A DNA stretch of 64,000 nt, taken from contig JADDMT010000007.1 in assembly GCA_021401465.1 (NCBI GenBank), positions 62,001 to 126,000 on the forward strand, written 5' to 3'. Both the position numbers and the translations under genes were made by a program. Shown piece by piece: positions 1 to 9,492 of this stretch (position 1 is its first letter; each line of letters opens with the position of its first letter). Below the pieces are notes generated by a model that was not told the origin of the DNA, searched no databases, and saw only the letters and a list, made by a program, of their open reading frames with translations. This DNA is from Teratosphaeria epicoccoides (lineage: Eukaryota > Ascomycota > Dothideomycetes > Mycosphaerellales > Teratosphaeriaceae).

Positions 1-2675
1 CGATGGCCATCGACCTGAGGAGTTGGTGGGGTTTCAACTTCGGTCTCCTGCGGCGTGGACGTATCGCCGTCTTCATCTTCATTGTCGGCACTACTCTCGT
101 CCGCGTCCTCACTCAATTCATCGTCAGAACTACTTCCTTTGTCAGTGTCGATATCGGCTAAAGCCTCGGGGTCATCGTCGGCATCTGCTGCCGGTGCCTC
201 AGCCGCTCGAGCTAAGGACGTGGAAGCAAACGAGCCCGAGAGTTTCCCACCTAAGGGCGCGACAGCATTCTTCTCCTGAATATCGTCCTCTATCTCATCC
301 TCGTCCGAGGTGAGCACAGCGCTGCCTCGAGACGTCGCTGCGTCTACAGGTTCGCCACTCGAAGCACGCAGATGATGCGCAATGCCCCTGAATTTCGACT
401 CGCCCGCAGAGCGTGTTGCATCGCTTGCAACCTGCAACCCATGCTCGCGCTGACCGTCAGGGATGCTATGACTCAACGACATGTTCTGTGCAACGGTCTG
501 GGAGCCATTTGTGGCAGCTGCGGCATGCTGGCGCTTCTTGCCATCCAGTGACTTCCCACTTTCGTCATCGCTGTCGCTTCCGTAACTCTCATCGCTGTCA
601 CTGCCCTCAACGAAAGAGCTGAAGCGCTTGAAAGCGTCTCGCGCATCAACTTGCTTGGTCTTTGGAGACCGGGCACCTCTCAGGCCTGGCTTCACGCTGT
701 ACCCAAGAGCATCAATCGCATTACCAAGCCTGAAGGACCTGGTTGAGAACATGATCCGTGGCCGATCCTTTGGCATGCCGCTTCCAAGGCCTTCCGGATC
801 ATCGATCAGTGGTCGTAGTGTCGACTGACTTCTCTGAGTATGCGTCATGATCGTTGCAGACGACGGATATACTTCCTCTTTTGGAAAATCTGCATCAGAC
901 TCGGCTGCCTTATCGCTCGCAATGTCGTTGACCATGCTCGGTCCGTCCGCATTGCCGTCTTTGAACGATACTGGACTTGAAGAAGGACCTTGCCCGCCGT
1001 TACGCGGCAGACATTCATTTGCCTGTGAAGCGCCGGTTTGAGCTGTTATTTCATTCTCGTCGTCCGTCACTTCGTGCGCGCTATCGGCCGGGACTTCGTC
1101 GTCTTCATCTGCGTCTTCTAACTCTTCAATCCCAGAGTTCGAGCTGCTCGGCTCGTCTTCGTCTTCCTGTGAATCCACTGAGTCTCCAACGTGCATAGCC
1201 ACTGCTGTACCGCGGCTGTATGGGGCAGCCAGGCTGCCGGACGGCGCCACCATCTCAGCGTCTATCTTTCCTTTCGCAAGATCCACAATATCCGAGGCCT
1301 GCTCGTCCTGATCAGCTTCCTCAGCGTCTGACTTTTCAGAGTCTGACTTCAAGCTGGCGCCCTCCTCGTCTGCGCTCTCATCAGCGTCATTCTCATCCTC
1401 CAGGTTCTTAAACGCGCTGGAGATCGCCATCACCGGCTTGGATGGTGACGCCTTGGGGCGGGCTGGTGCAGACAATCCATGCCCCTCAGGCAATAATTTT
1501 CGATGCATTTCAGTAGATTGATTGGCTGGATCTGCCTGATATTGGACCCAGTGCTTCTCCTTAGCTGCAATCAAGGAGGTGGTTATTGCCTTCTGCCATA
1601 GATCCGGACCCTGCGCCTTTACAAGTGGTCGTCCAGACTGTTGAGAAGATGCGGCAGGCGTTGGAAAATGTACTTTGTTGACTTTCTTCGACACCTCAGG
1701 TGGATGCACGTGAGCATCATGTCGTGACTGTGGCTGCGCCGCTGTGTCAGGAGTCAGAATCTCCAAAGTCACCCGCCGTACACGATCGATCCACAGCTTG
1801 CGTTGATGCTCGTTCAGACCTTCTGGCGGCTCTGGAAGCTGCATATCTCGTTCAGCATCCTCGTTACTCTCGACAGCCGTATCTAGTTGTGGCCTGCTGG
1901 GTGTGGCAGAAGTTGATGGGCGACCGTCTATTCCTGGTGGTAAGGCAGAAGATGCTTCGGCTTCGTTAGCTTGTTGCTGGACAAAGGGCAATCTATGACG
2001 CTTTTTCCATTTCTTCAATTGGCTCTTGCTTAGTCCTAATGGTGGTTTGAGATCTTGCTCATGGGCCGGCGTTAAGGCCGATGCAAGTATAAAAGCAGAG
2101 CTCTGTGGCGGCTCTTTGGGTTGTGGCATCATCTGGCTTGATTCGTCGTCCACCACTGATTCTTCGTGCTTGGACGGTTGACCTCGCTGCTTCTTATCGG
2201 CGGATTTCTTCGGGGGCGCATGTTGGTCATCTCTCTTTAAGCTTGCGCCTCCAGTGATACCTGAAGCCGCGCTGTCGTGACCGACTCGAGGTGCAGGGTG
2301 CTTATCAGATTCGCATAAAATGTTTGTGGTGAAAGCGCTTTGAAGCTTGCCTGGCTCCCATTGCGAAGTGGAGAACTTCTGATGCTTCTTCGCCTTCGCA
2401 TTCGCGAAAACCTGACCATGCTGCTCGCCGCCCTTCTCACAACCCGAAGTCGCTGGTCGAGGGGTGTGCTTCCCGGACGGCGTCTTCGAAATTACTGCTT
2501 TGCCACTAGAAATTCTGGCTGGCGTCCCATGGCCACGATTCGGCGTCCTGATAGCACCAGCATTTCCGCCAAATGAGCTGCACTTCCGCTTCGTCGACTC
2601 TCCGGTCCTCTGGCATTTAGCGTCGCCGGCACTACCGATGAGGCTGAATCGGCGCTTATTCGACCCCTTGGTCAT
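1..2675 (-). CDS. Acidic, serine-rich hypothetical protein (3'-truncated by window edge)
   Basis: One uninterrupted minus-strand frame starts at the ATG at 2675 and runs off the left end of the window, giving about 891 residues without a stop. The first ~150 residues are basic and Ser/Thr/Lys-rich (starting MTKGSNKRRF). A Lys-rich patch (LSKSQLKKWKKRHRLPF) lies near residue 210. From about residue 420 onward the chain is dominated by Asp/Glu/Ser clusters such as DADESADEEGAS. No fold, signal peptide or membrane segment is evident and I do not recognise the family. Basic/acidic low-complexity composition of this kind is common in nuclear or nucleolar proteins, but that is inference only. It lies tandem with UTP13, 454 bp downstream of the UTP13 stop. 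The C-terminus is missing here. Confidence 0.7.
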   Translation of the reverse strand, partial: MTKGSNKRRFSLIGSAGDAKCQRTGESTKRKCSSFGGNAGAIRTPNRGHGTPARISSGKAVISKTPSGKHTPRPATSGCEKGGEQHGQVFANAKAKKHQKFSTSQWEPGKLQSAFTTNILCESDKHPAPRVGHDSAASGITGGASLKRDDQHAPPKKSADKKQRGQPSKHEESVVDDESSQMMPQPKEPPQSSAFILASALTPAHEQDLKPPLGLSKSQLKKWKKRHRLPFVQQQANEAEASSALPPGIDGRPSTSATPSRPQLDTAVESNEDAERDMQLPEPPEGLNEHQRKLWIDRVRRVTLEILTPDTAAQPQSRHDAHVHPPEVSKKVNKVHFPTPAASSQQSGRPLVKAQGPDLWQKAITTSLIAAKEKHWVQYQADPANQSTEMHRKLLPEGHGLSAPARPKASPSKPVMAISSAFKNLEDENDADESADEEGASLKSDSEKSDAEEADQDEQASDIVDLAKGKIDAEMVAPSGSLAAPYSRGTAVAMHVGDSVDSQEDEDEPSSSNSGIEELEDADEDDEVPADSAHEVTDDENEITAQTGASQANECLPRNGGQGPSSSPVSFKDGNADGPSMVNDIASDKAAESDADFPKEEVYPSSATIMTHTQRSQSTLRPLIDDPEGLGSGMPKDRPRIMFSTRSFRLGNAIDALGYSVKPGLRGARSPKTKQVDARDAFKRFSSFVEGSDSDESYGSDSDDESGKSLDGKKRQHAAAATNGSQTVAQNMSLSHSIPDGQREHGLQVASDATRSAGESKFRGIAHHLRASSGEPVDAATSRGSAVLTSDEDEIEDDIQEKNAVAPLGGKLSGSFASTSLARAAEAPAADADDDPEALADIDTDKGSSSDDELSEDADESSADNEDEDGDTSTPQETEVETPPTPQVDGH

Positions 2676-3129
2676 TTTGCCCAGAATTATCGCGAAACTC
2701 GCGCGTTCCTCAAGCTCCTCCACTTGGTCGGCGCGACAAGATATCTTGCATCAAGCAGTGCGGCAATCCAGTAGTACTACGCATGTGCATTGGAAACTCC
2801 GGCGAAGAATTATGCGCAGCCAGAATGGAATATCAATGTGCAATGCGATGAACTCAAGTGGAGTCGGCGCGCAGCGAAGTTGTAGGTCGAGGGAAAGCAG
2901 GAGCTAGAACTAGTTCAAACAAAATTTGCCGCTAGCCAGGGTTGTGAAATATATCACATTTTCAAAAGTCCACAATGTGCCAATGGCTGGCCGTGAATAA
3001 GTATTGGTAGACGTCTAGTTTGGGAGTGGCACTCGACGGTGACCAGACGGTGCAGAGTGATTATACATTGCTTCGCAAGGTCTTCTGCCATGCGGTACCA
3101 TGGCACATTCCTTTACAGCGCTTCAGATT
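2676..3129. other. Intergenic spacer between UTP13 and the acidic protein
   Basis: These 454 bases should hold the UTP13 3' end and the promoter of the minus-strand acidic protein. I see no coding frame, repeat or RNA gene here. Confidence 0.5.
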
Positions 3130-6064
3130 CTACGAGACTCCATTCAACATCATCACATCCCCATCCATGCCATCCACTGCCGCAGACGCTCCGCCCACAC
3201 CATCCATCTGCTGCAACGCCCAGACTAGCACAAATCGCTCCTCACTCGTCCTCTCCAATCGCTCATAGTGCCTCTGCGTATACGCCTTCAACCCATCGAT
3301 CACATCTTTCATGCTCTCCTTATTCCTGCCCTTTTCATTGCCCTCAAATTCTAACGCTTGCATCGCGCCCGTTAATTCACTCTCAACAGCATCACCTGCA
3401 ACCATCTGCTGCCGCCGTCTTTTACGAAGGTTGAGAAGGCGTTCTTTGGATATTAAGTGCAAGATGGCATAGAGTACGTGCTGTGCGACAATGTGTGTGC
3501 GTCCATTCGCATTCCAGTCCCGAACACGCCTGAGGAGGTTCCAGATTTGGCTATCACTCAAGCTGGCGAGGACTTCGTCGACAGAGGTCTTCCCGGTGAA
3601 GCTGCCGGGATCGTGGGCACCATTCACGACAGTTGTGAAGAGGTCCAGTAAGCGCTTTGGGTGATTCAGCTGGAGTGCGAGCACGATGGCTTCGCGGTAG
3701 TCTGAGGACCGGATACAGTTCTGAAGTTTTTGGTCTTGCTCAACACGCTGGGTGGCTTGAGTGGTAGCCGCGAGCGCAGTAGATGCGGTAGTATCGTGCC
3801 AGAAGGTCAGTGTTGAGTCTGCGGAGCCGGAGATGAGCTCGAGTGTTGGCTCAATTTGAGACTCGTCGTCGTTCGCGTCCTCCACTACTTCATCGTCACT
3901 TGGCTTAGCTTTTGTCGTTTCCGACAGAGCTGGCGGCTTGACCGCGAGTGCCCACACTCGGTCGATATGGTTGTCAAGCGTAGCAGCACACTCGCTCTCC
4001 TGCGCATTCCACACCTTCACCAGTCCATCACCAGCAGCACTGGCCACCTGCACACCTCTTTGACTCCTGCTTTTTCCCTCTTTCGGCGGTGGAAGCCAAA
4101 CGACCTTCAGCACGCTGTTAACATGGCCCTCAAAGGTCCGCAAGCAGCTGTAGTCGCTCAGACTCCATATCCGCACGGTTTTATCACCTGATCCGGTCAC
4201 GAGCATGCCTTTGGCGCCACTGGCATTGCCGCTTCCTGATGTTGTCAGTGCGGGTATGCCTGCAGGTGGGAATGCGACGCTCCAGACACCTCGCTTGTGA
4301 CCGCGTAGGACACCAATGGCCTCTCCAGACTCCACATCCCAGATCTTGACGGTGCGGTCTTGCGATGCAGAGGCGAATAGTGGAGCGCCGGTCGATGGCG
4401 AGGTAGCAATTGCGTTAATGTCCTTGTCGTGTGCTTTTCGTGTGTATGCCGCCCGTGAGACTTTTCCGGCCTGAGAACTGACATCCCATCGCTTCACTGT
4501 CTTGTCTTGAGACCCAGTGACAAGGAACTTTGGCGGGTAAGCGAGCGGATGATTGTGCTCTTTGCTGCCAGCAGGAGGAATGGCCGCTGGTAGCGACACG
4601 GCGCCGATACTCTCTGCATGACCTGTAAATGTGGCATAACAGGTGTAATCATCACTCGCAGGGTCCAGCCTCCACAACTTTGCCGTGTTGTCTTTTGCGC
4701 CTGTTGCAAGCCAGTGCCCGCTCCAATCTACCGACAAAGTAATGATAATCTCGTCGTGGCCTTTGAGCAGTCCAACATCAGCACCGAAGTACGAGTCAGG
4801 TCTTGAAGTGTCAAGAGAAATGATGCGAATGTCCTCCAAATTTGTAGCGAGTGCCAGGTGATCTCGGTTTGAGCCGATGTAAGCTAGATCAATCACCTCA
4901 TCGTGTGTGCCAGATATCCGTCGCAACACTGGCAACGGCGGGATGTGCGCAGTGTCTGAAGCAAACTGCAGCTGTGTGAGGTCATGCAAGACCAGCGTCT
5001 GATCTGCCCTGATTGATAGCAGGTACGGCAGGTTGGGATGTTGCAGGACGTCCAGTATTGCCTCCGTCTGAGCGCCGTATTCCTGCTCCTCTGTGAGCTC
5101 AGCACCATCGTCTGTATTCCAGATTCGTAATCGTGCTGTCTCGCCCCCAGTGTAAAAGAATCGACTATGCTCCACAAAGCCTGCACTTTCTACGCCCTCC
5201 AGCACAGCAATCGTGGTTGCCTGCTCCCACGTCCTTGCATTCCACAGTATCACCGTCTTGTCTCTACTGGCGCTGAGAAGTATCTTCCGTCCAGGTGAGT
5301 AGCTCAAAGACCGCACGACAGAGACGTGCGCATCCAGCGTCGCTATGCTCTTCCGCTTGTGAAGATCCCATATTCTGATCCTTCCGTCCTCACTGCCGGA
5401 CGCAAGCCGGTAGCCTGCAGTCGCTTCATCTTGGAGTATTTCCTCCGCCTCCCCGCTCTTCTGCCTGTTCCGCTTCTTTTTGCTCTTGTTCGTTGAAGGC
5501 TCGGCGTCTGTCGGGTCGACCTGGAAGAAGCGCAGGGCAGACACCACTCCACTGTGACCGTGAAATGTGTGGGTAGTGTAGCCGCCTCGTAGGTCCGACA
5601 CCTTGATCACTCCATCTGCAGCTCCTGTAGCTAACAGCGCACTTGTGGAATCGACTGCGACTGTCACCACCGGCGTAGTATGCGGCTTGAGGGTTCTTAG
5701 TAATCGCACATCGATCAGGTCGTTGAAATGGGACGGCAGCAGCGCATATACGCGCATTGAAAGCGAGCGCGAACATAGTATGAGGTAGGACGAATCGGGC
5801 GTGAGGGCTAGAGTAGTCACTGGTTCGCCATCCTGTTCACTTGTCAACGTCAGTCAACGCTGAGATGTGTTGCTCCGTAGAACTTACACCCTCTATGCGT
5901 GCGAGGTGTTTGCCCGTATTCAGGTCGGTGAGCAGCGCCTCTTCGCCCAAACAGGTCGCCAGTATGCGGCCATCTTCGCTCAGAGCTACCGCGCCGCCAG
6001 TATAGATGGGTTGGATCACTCGTGCCGGCTCGAATGTCGTCTTGCAATCTGCTTTGTAGGCCAT
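3130..6064 (-). CDS. utp13: U3 snoRNP / SSU processome WD40 protein Utp13
   Basis: Two exons, 6064-5888 and 5832-3130, are joined across a 55-bp intron (GTAAGT...CAG, 5833-5887), giving 959 residues. The start at 6064 (MAYKADCKTTFEPARVIQP) fits the usual Utp13 N-terminus, and the splice reads ARIEG-DGEPVTT in frame. The body is a long run of WD40 repeats (for example SGSEDGRIRIWD, SASRDKTVILWN, TGSQDKTVKRWD, TGSGDKTVRIWS), consistent with the tandem beta-propellers of the family. The last ~190 residues, beginning YREAIVLALQLNHPKRLLDL, are the helical Utp13 C-terminal domain. In yeast the protein belongs to the UtpB subcomplex and acts in nucleolar 18S rRNA processing. It is divergently transcribed from the G3E GTPase gene with only 95 bp between starts. 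An inserted Lys-rich loop (KSKKKRNRQKSG) near residue 180 is low complexity. Confidence 0.93.
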
Positions 6065-6159
6065 GTCATACACCCTGACGCAACTTCGATGACCAGGATG
6101 CGCCGGGTGTCGAGAGGTGTGCGGTTCCGCTGGGAGGCTGGGTGCTTGCAACTTTTCAC
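6065..6159. promoter_or_regulatory. Compact bidirectional promoter (UTP13 / G3E GTPase)
   Basis: Only 95 bp separate the UTP13 ATG (6064, minus) from the first ATG of the GTPase (6160, plus), or 161 bp if the GTPase starts at 6226. No other promoter space exists, so the two genes must share it or overlap their 5' untranslated regions. Confidence 0.55.
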
Positions 6160-7371
6160 ATGTTCGATTCCAAGAATTATTTGAGCACGGACGCCTCGGC
6201 TCCTTCCCGAACTGGCCAAGGGAAAATGTCTACACCTCAACTGTTCACTCTCCGAGAGCCGCACGGAGATTCGGCCCAAATGGCTGCAGATGATGCCGGC
6301 GAAAGCCGTCGCATCCCAATCACGATCATCACAGGCTTCGCAGGCTCAGGCAAGACTACACTCGTGCTCAGCCTGCTGCCTCAACTCCGAGCAGAAAATC
6401 CTGGGTACAAGCTGGCGTTGATCAAAAATGAAATCGGCGACCTCAATGTCGATTCCCAGCTGGCCGCCGCAGCCGAGATGACAGGGAGCAAGGAACTCCT
6501 GGGAGATTGTATATGCTGTACCAATGTTGGTCAGATCGAGGACGCTCTTGCTACGCTGGATCGCGAGAACCATCCGGACAGGATCATCATCGAGACATCT
6601 GGGTCTGCGGAGCCGTTGAAGCTGGTCCTCGAGGTCAACAGGATCGCCAAAGCCACTGGCAGATACGAGCTCGACGGTATTGTCTCCGTCATAGATGCTG
6701 AGAACTGGGGCGGTTACGCCAATACCTCCTACACAGCAAAACTGCAAGCGAAGCAGACAGATTTGATAGTGATCAACAAATGGGAGAGCCTGGACGAACG
6801 TGCATTCGACCTATTCCTCGACAAGTTGGGAGATCTGGACGTTGACACTCCGCAAACGAAGAGTGATAAGGGTTGCATTAGTAAAGACTTGCTGTTTGGC
6901 TTCGACCAGAAACTTGCTCGGGCATGGATGAATGAAAAGTATGACCACTCGCATGCACATGGTCATCAGCACAAGTCGGAGATTGAGTGTCTGTCTGTCA
7001 CTCTCGCATCACCCTCTCCAGACTCCAGCGTTGACTTGACTAAGTTGGACAGACTGCTCAAGTTCGCACCAAGAGATGAGGTCTATCGTATCAAAGCTGT
7101 AATTTACAGCTCCTCGTCTCCAAGAGTGTCTGAAGGTGTGGACGTCAATGACACCGTGCCGGGCAGAGGCAGGTACATTCTCAATTGGGCTTTCGGTCGC
7201 TGGACGTGGAGTCATGACAATGTTAGGGAGGACGCTGCGCCGGTGCTGAGGATGAGCATCTTTACGGCGCAGTATGAGAGCAATAAGTGGCTGAAGAGGA
7301 TCGAAGGGGGGCAATTTGTTGCGTTGGCCGGTGGAGAGGACGGGACACTAGAGGTGAAGAGGGTGCAGTAG
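6160..7371 (+). CDS. CobW/G3E-family metallochaperone-type GTPase
   Basis: Single-exon gene of 403 residues from the ATG at 6160, or 381 from 6226 (MSTPQLFTL); the choice is open. It shows the full G3E signature: Walker A GFAGSGKTT, the CxCC metal motif in GDCICCT, a SGSAEP Walker-B/switch segment, and an NKxE-type guanine-specificity motif (INKWE). A His-rich loop (HSHAHGHQH) lies between the GTPase and C-terminal CobW_C domains. Family members are GTP-dependent metal chaperones; the eukaryotic ZNG1 branch delivers zinc to methionine aminopeptidase. The CICC motif and His-rich loop make a zinc or related metal the likely ligand, but the client cannot be told from sequence. It sits head-to-head with UTP13. 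Confidence 0.88.
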   Translation: MFDSKNYLSTDASAPSRTGQGKMSTPQLFTLREPHGDSAQMAADDAGESRRIPITIITGFAGSGKTTLVLSLLPQLRAENPGYKLALIKNEIGDLNVDSQLAAAAEMTGSKELLGDCICCTNVGQIEDALATLDRENHPDRIIIETSGSAEPLKLVLEVNRIAKATGRYELDGIVSVIDAENWGGYANTSYTAKLQAKQTDLIVINKWESLDERAFDLFLDKLGDLDVDTPQTKSDKGCISKDLLFGFDQKLARAWMNEKYDHSHAHGHQHKSEIECLSVTLASPSPDSSVDLTKLDRLLKFAPRDEVYRIKAVIYSSSSPRVSEGVDVNDTVPGRGRYILNWAFGRWTWSHDNVREDAAPVLRMSIFTAQYESNKWLKRIEGGQFVALAGGEDGTLEVKRVQ

Positions 7372-7793
7372 GGTATGGCCGTGATCGCGAATGGCAGTAG
7401 ACGTGATGGGCCAAATCCCGGCAGCGACAAAAGACTCCACCGCGATGGCTTCATGTGTGCCACGGGTACTGAAAACGGCGCATTTGGCGCAAGCTGAGTG
7501 GAGGTTGCGACAGGTCGCACTTTCACATGAAGACGAGCGTTGCACAAGCAACCGCGCTTGACGACATCGCTCAAGGTTACAAAGTCTTGCCCGCTTCCTA
7601 TTCTACATGTATTCCGCAACAGTCAACTTCGAGACATTTTCAACGTTGTGGTTCAGAAGAACCTGGATCGAGCGCCAACATATCGCGGTCAGGCAACCCA
7701 AACGATATCTCTCACGCCCCGGCTCTACTGCGTCCTCTCGTATTCTTCCAGTCTTTACTAACATCCACGAGTCGGTCATCACCGGCAGACAAA
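7372..7793. other. Upstream region of the F-box-like gene
   Basis: This 422-base spacer contains an in-frame upstream ATG at 7527 that would add 89 residues of low-complexity sequence to the next gene. The stretch from about 7518 has a recognisable counterpart at about 9491 in front of the decayed copy: both contain gcactttcacatg followed by an agcg/gcaac pattern. The duplication therefore included 5' flanking DNA. Confidence 0.5.
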
Positions 7794-9401
7794 ATGCGGC
7801 CAGCCACCGTCGTGGACGCGACCAATGGTTCTGCGCCAAGCACTCCCACGCTTTTTACGCTTCCCCAAGAGTTGCAGGACCAGATCTTCGACTTTGCCTA
7901 CACTCGAGTCGGAGGCGTCACCTACATATCCCGACGCGATTGGGAAGCTCGCGAATCCGTAAGGAAGCGTGAATCCGGAAGAAATCGAAGTGAACGCAAG
8001 AACTATGTCAAGAAGCTTTTTCCGTACGTGAAGGTGGAGGAGTTCATGGTGTCGAAAAGATTCTTCGTGGCAGCAACAAGGGCTTGGGTGGGAAATCAGC
8101 ATTTCGACAATCTCGATCATGCTGGGCATTCTGGCGGGCCTGTGGGCGTCACCTTCGCCTTCGCTCGCACCGCTACGCTTAAATACCCTATTCCACATTG
8201 GGTGGCAAGTCTTCCGAGACTGAGAAGTCTTCGTTACCAAATGTCGGCCTATGTATTCGACCACTGCTCTGATGAATTCGCGGTTCTGGAGGACAGGTTG
8301 ACCGATGCTGAGCTTCAGCAGGTCCTGGAAGCTGACGATCTCATTGAGATCCGAGGGCTCGGGCATTTTGAGGCGTGCCCTGGCATAGACTCCACTGACC
8401 ACATATCAGAAGCACAGCGTGCATGCTTCTTAGACAATATCGCCGGGTTCAGCCGCTATGCACGCCGGCAGCTCAGTCAGCCTAAAGCGGAAGGACAGGA
8501 GCTGCCATCGCAGTCTCGCGGACGCTGTGGCTTGCATGTTTTTGACGCACTCTATCTCGGCTCAGATGTTAGTGCCACTTCGAGCACGCTGAGATCGCAG
8601 ATGCCTATGCACTTCGATATGCCATTTACCGAGATGGGAGGCATAGGGATCGATAAGCAATTCATGGATTTGAGAAGCCTGGGATTTGACACGCATCCCA
8701 TCGAAATGGGAGACCTGTTGAGTTTCGCAGGTGCCAATGAGAAGAGTCGCCTGAGGCCGTGTCAGATTCCTGACCACCCTGTCGAGACTTGGAAGGCCGG
8801 GGTCGAGCCACAATGGATCTCCAGCCTACATTTTCCACTGAGGAGCGAGGACATACCTGACATAGGCTTCGAATTGCGTGAATTGTTCATATGGAGGGAA
8901 GTAGAAGTGATCGCATGGATCAAGGAAGCTAAGACGTTGATGCGCGCATACGACGATGGGGTGAAGGCACATACACCAACCGATCGTGAGGGCACGCAGG
9001 CGACAGCGGAGACTAAGCTTGAAGCGGCGACACAGGCAAACGGCGAGAGTTCCAGGGCAGCTATATCAATTGTGCAGGAGAGCGTAGCGGCACCGATCAC
9101 ATCGCAGCTCGAAGCGGCTTCGCTGAAGCAGAGATACAACGAAAGCATCAAGACACCTGCCTTGATCGACCGTAAGAGCACGCGAATATCGGTCAAGGAC
9201 CAGTGTCGAACGTCGGCTGTGAAGCGAGCAGGTCGCGACCGCGCGAAGACATCAAAAGCGGTCAGCAAGAGGCGGAGCCCATATCCCGCCGAGTCCTGTC
9301 CAGAAGAGAGCGTGGACATGGTCCGTCTCAAAAAGATGCTGCTATTGTTGGGCTTCTCCTCCATGCTGTTATTCATGTATATGTTCACACAAATCAAGTA
9401 A
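7794..9401 (+). CDS. F-box-like hypothetical protein with C-terminal membrane anchor
   Basis: A 535-residue protein from the ATG at 7794 (context acaaaATGCGG); the same frame is open back to an ATG at 7527. Residues ~18-32 (TLFTLPQELQDQIFDFAY) resemble the start of the F-box-like domains abundant in Dothideomycetes, in which a leucine/proline motif is followed by a substrate-recognition region. The middle (KVEEFMVSKRFFVAATRAWVG and following) has no family I can name. The last ~22 residues form one hydrophobic helix (MLLLLGFSSMLLFMYMFTQIK) with almost no tail, and there is no signal peptide, so C-terminal anchoring is likely. A degenerate tandem copy follows at 9493-10752, which shows this is a duplicating family. 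An adaptor role in ubiquitin ligation is only a guess. Confidence 0.65.
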   Translation: MRPATVVDATNGSAPSTPTLFTLPQELQDQIFDFAYTRVGGVTYISRRDWEARESVRKRESGRNRSERKNYVKKLFPYVKVEEFMVSKRFFVAATRAWVGNQHFDNLDHAGHSGGPVGVTFAFARTATLKYPIPHWVASLPRLRSLRYQMSAYVFDHCSDEFAVLEDRLTDAELQQVLEADDLIEIRGLGHFEACPGIDSTDHISEAQRACFLDNIAGFSRYARRQLSQPKAEGQELPSQSRGRCGLHVFDALYLGSDVSATSSTLRSQMPMHFDMPFTEMGGIGIDKQFMDLRSLGFDTHPIEMGDLLSFAGANEKSRLRPCQIPDHPVETWKAGVEPQWISSLHFPLRSEDIPDIGFELRELFIWREVEVIAWIKEAKTLMRAYDDGVKAHTPTDREGTQATAETKLEAATQANGESSRAAISIVQESVAAPITSQLEAASLKQRYNESIKTPALIDRKSTRISVKDQCRTSAVKRAGRDRAKTSKAVSKRRSPYPAESCPEESVDMVRLKKMLLLLGFSSMLLFMYMFTQIK

Positions 9402-9492
9402 GGCCGAGGCATTAGTTCAGTGAAAGCAGGCAGGTACACAAAAGTGATTCCTGATCTCGTCGCCACTTCGACTCGAAGTCTGAGTCGCTGCA

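Noticed and set aside
2301..2310. A second ATCWGATAA iron-GATA match (reverse strand, ttatcagat).
   Set aside because: It lies inside the coding region of the acidic protein and is expected by chance at about this frequency.
7527..7793. ATG at 7527 as the start of the F-box-like gene.
   Set aside because: The extra 89 residues are low complexity, and the duplicated flank suggests this is 5' leader. The ATG at 7794 aligns with the ATG of the decayed copy. Not fully excluded.
7779..8402. Long minus-strand frame opposite the F-box-like gene.
   Set aside because: Antisense shadow of a gene supported by the tandem copy and by a membrane anchor.
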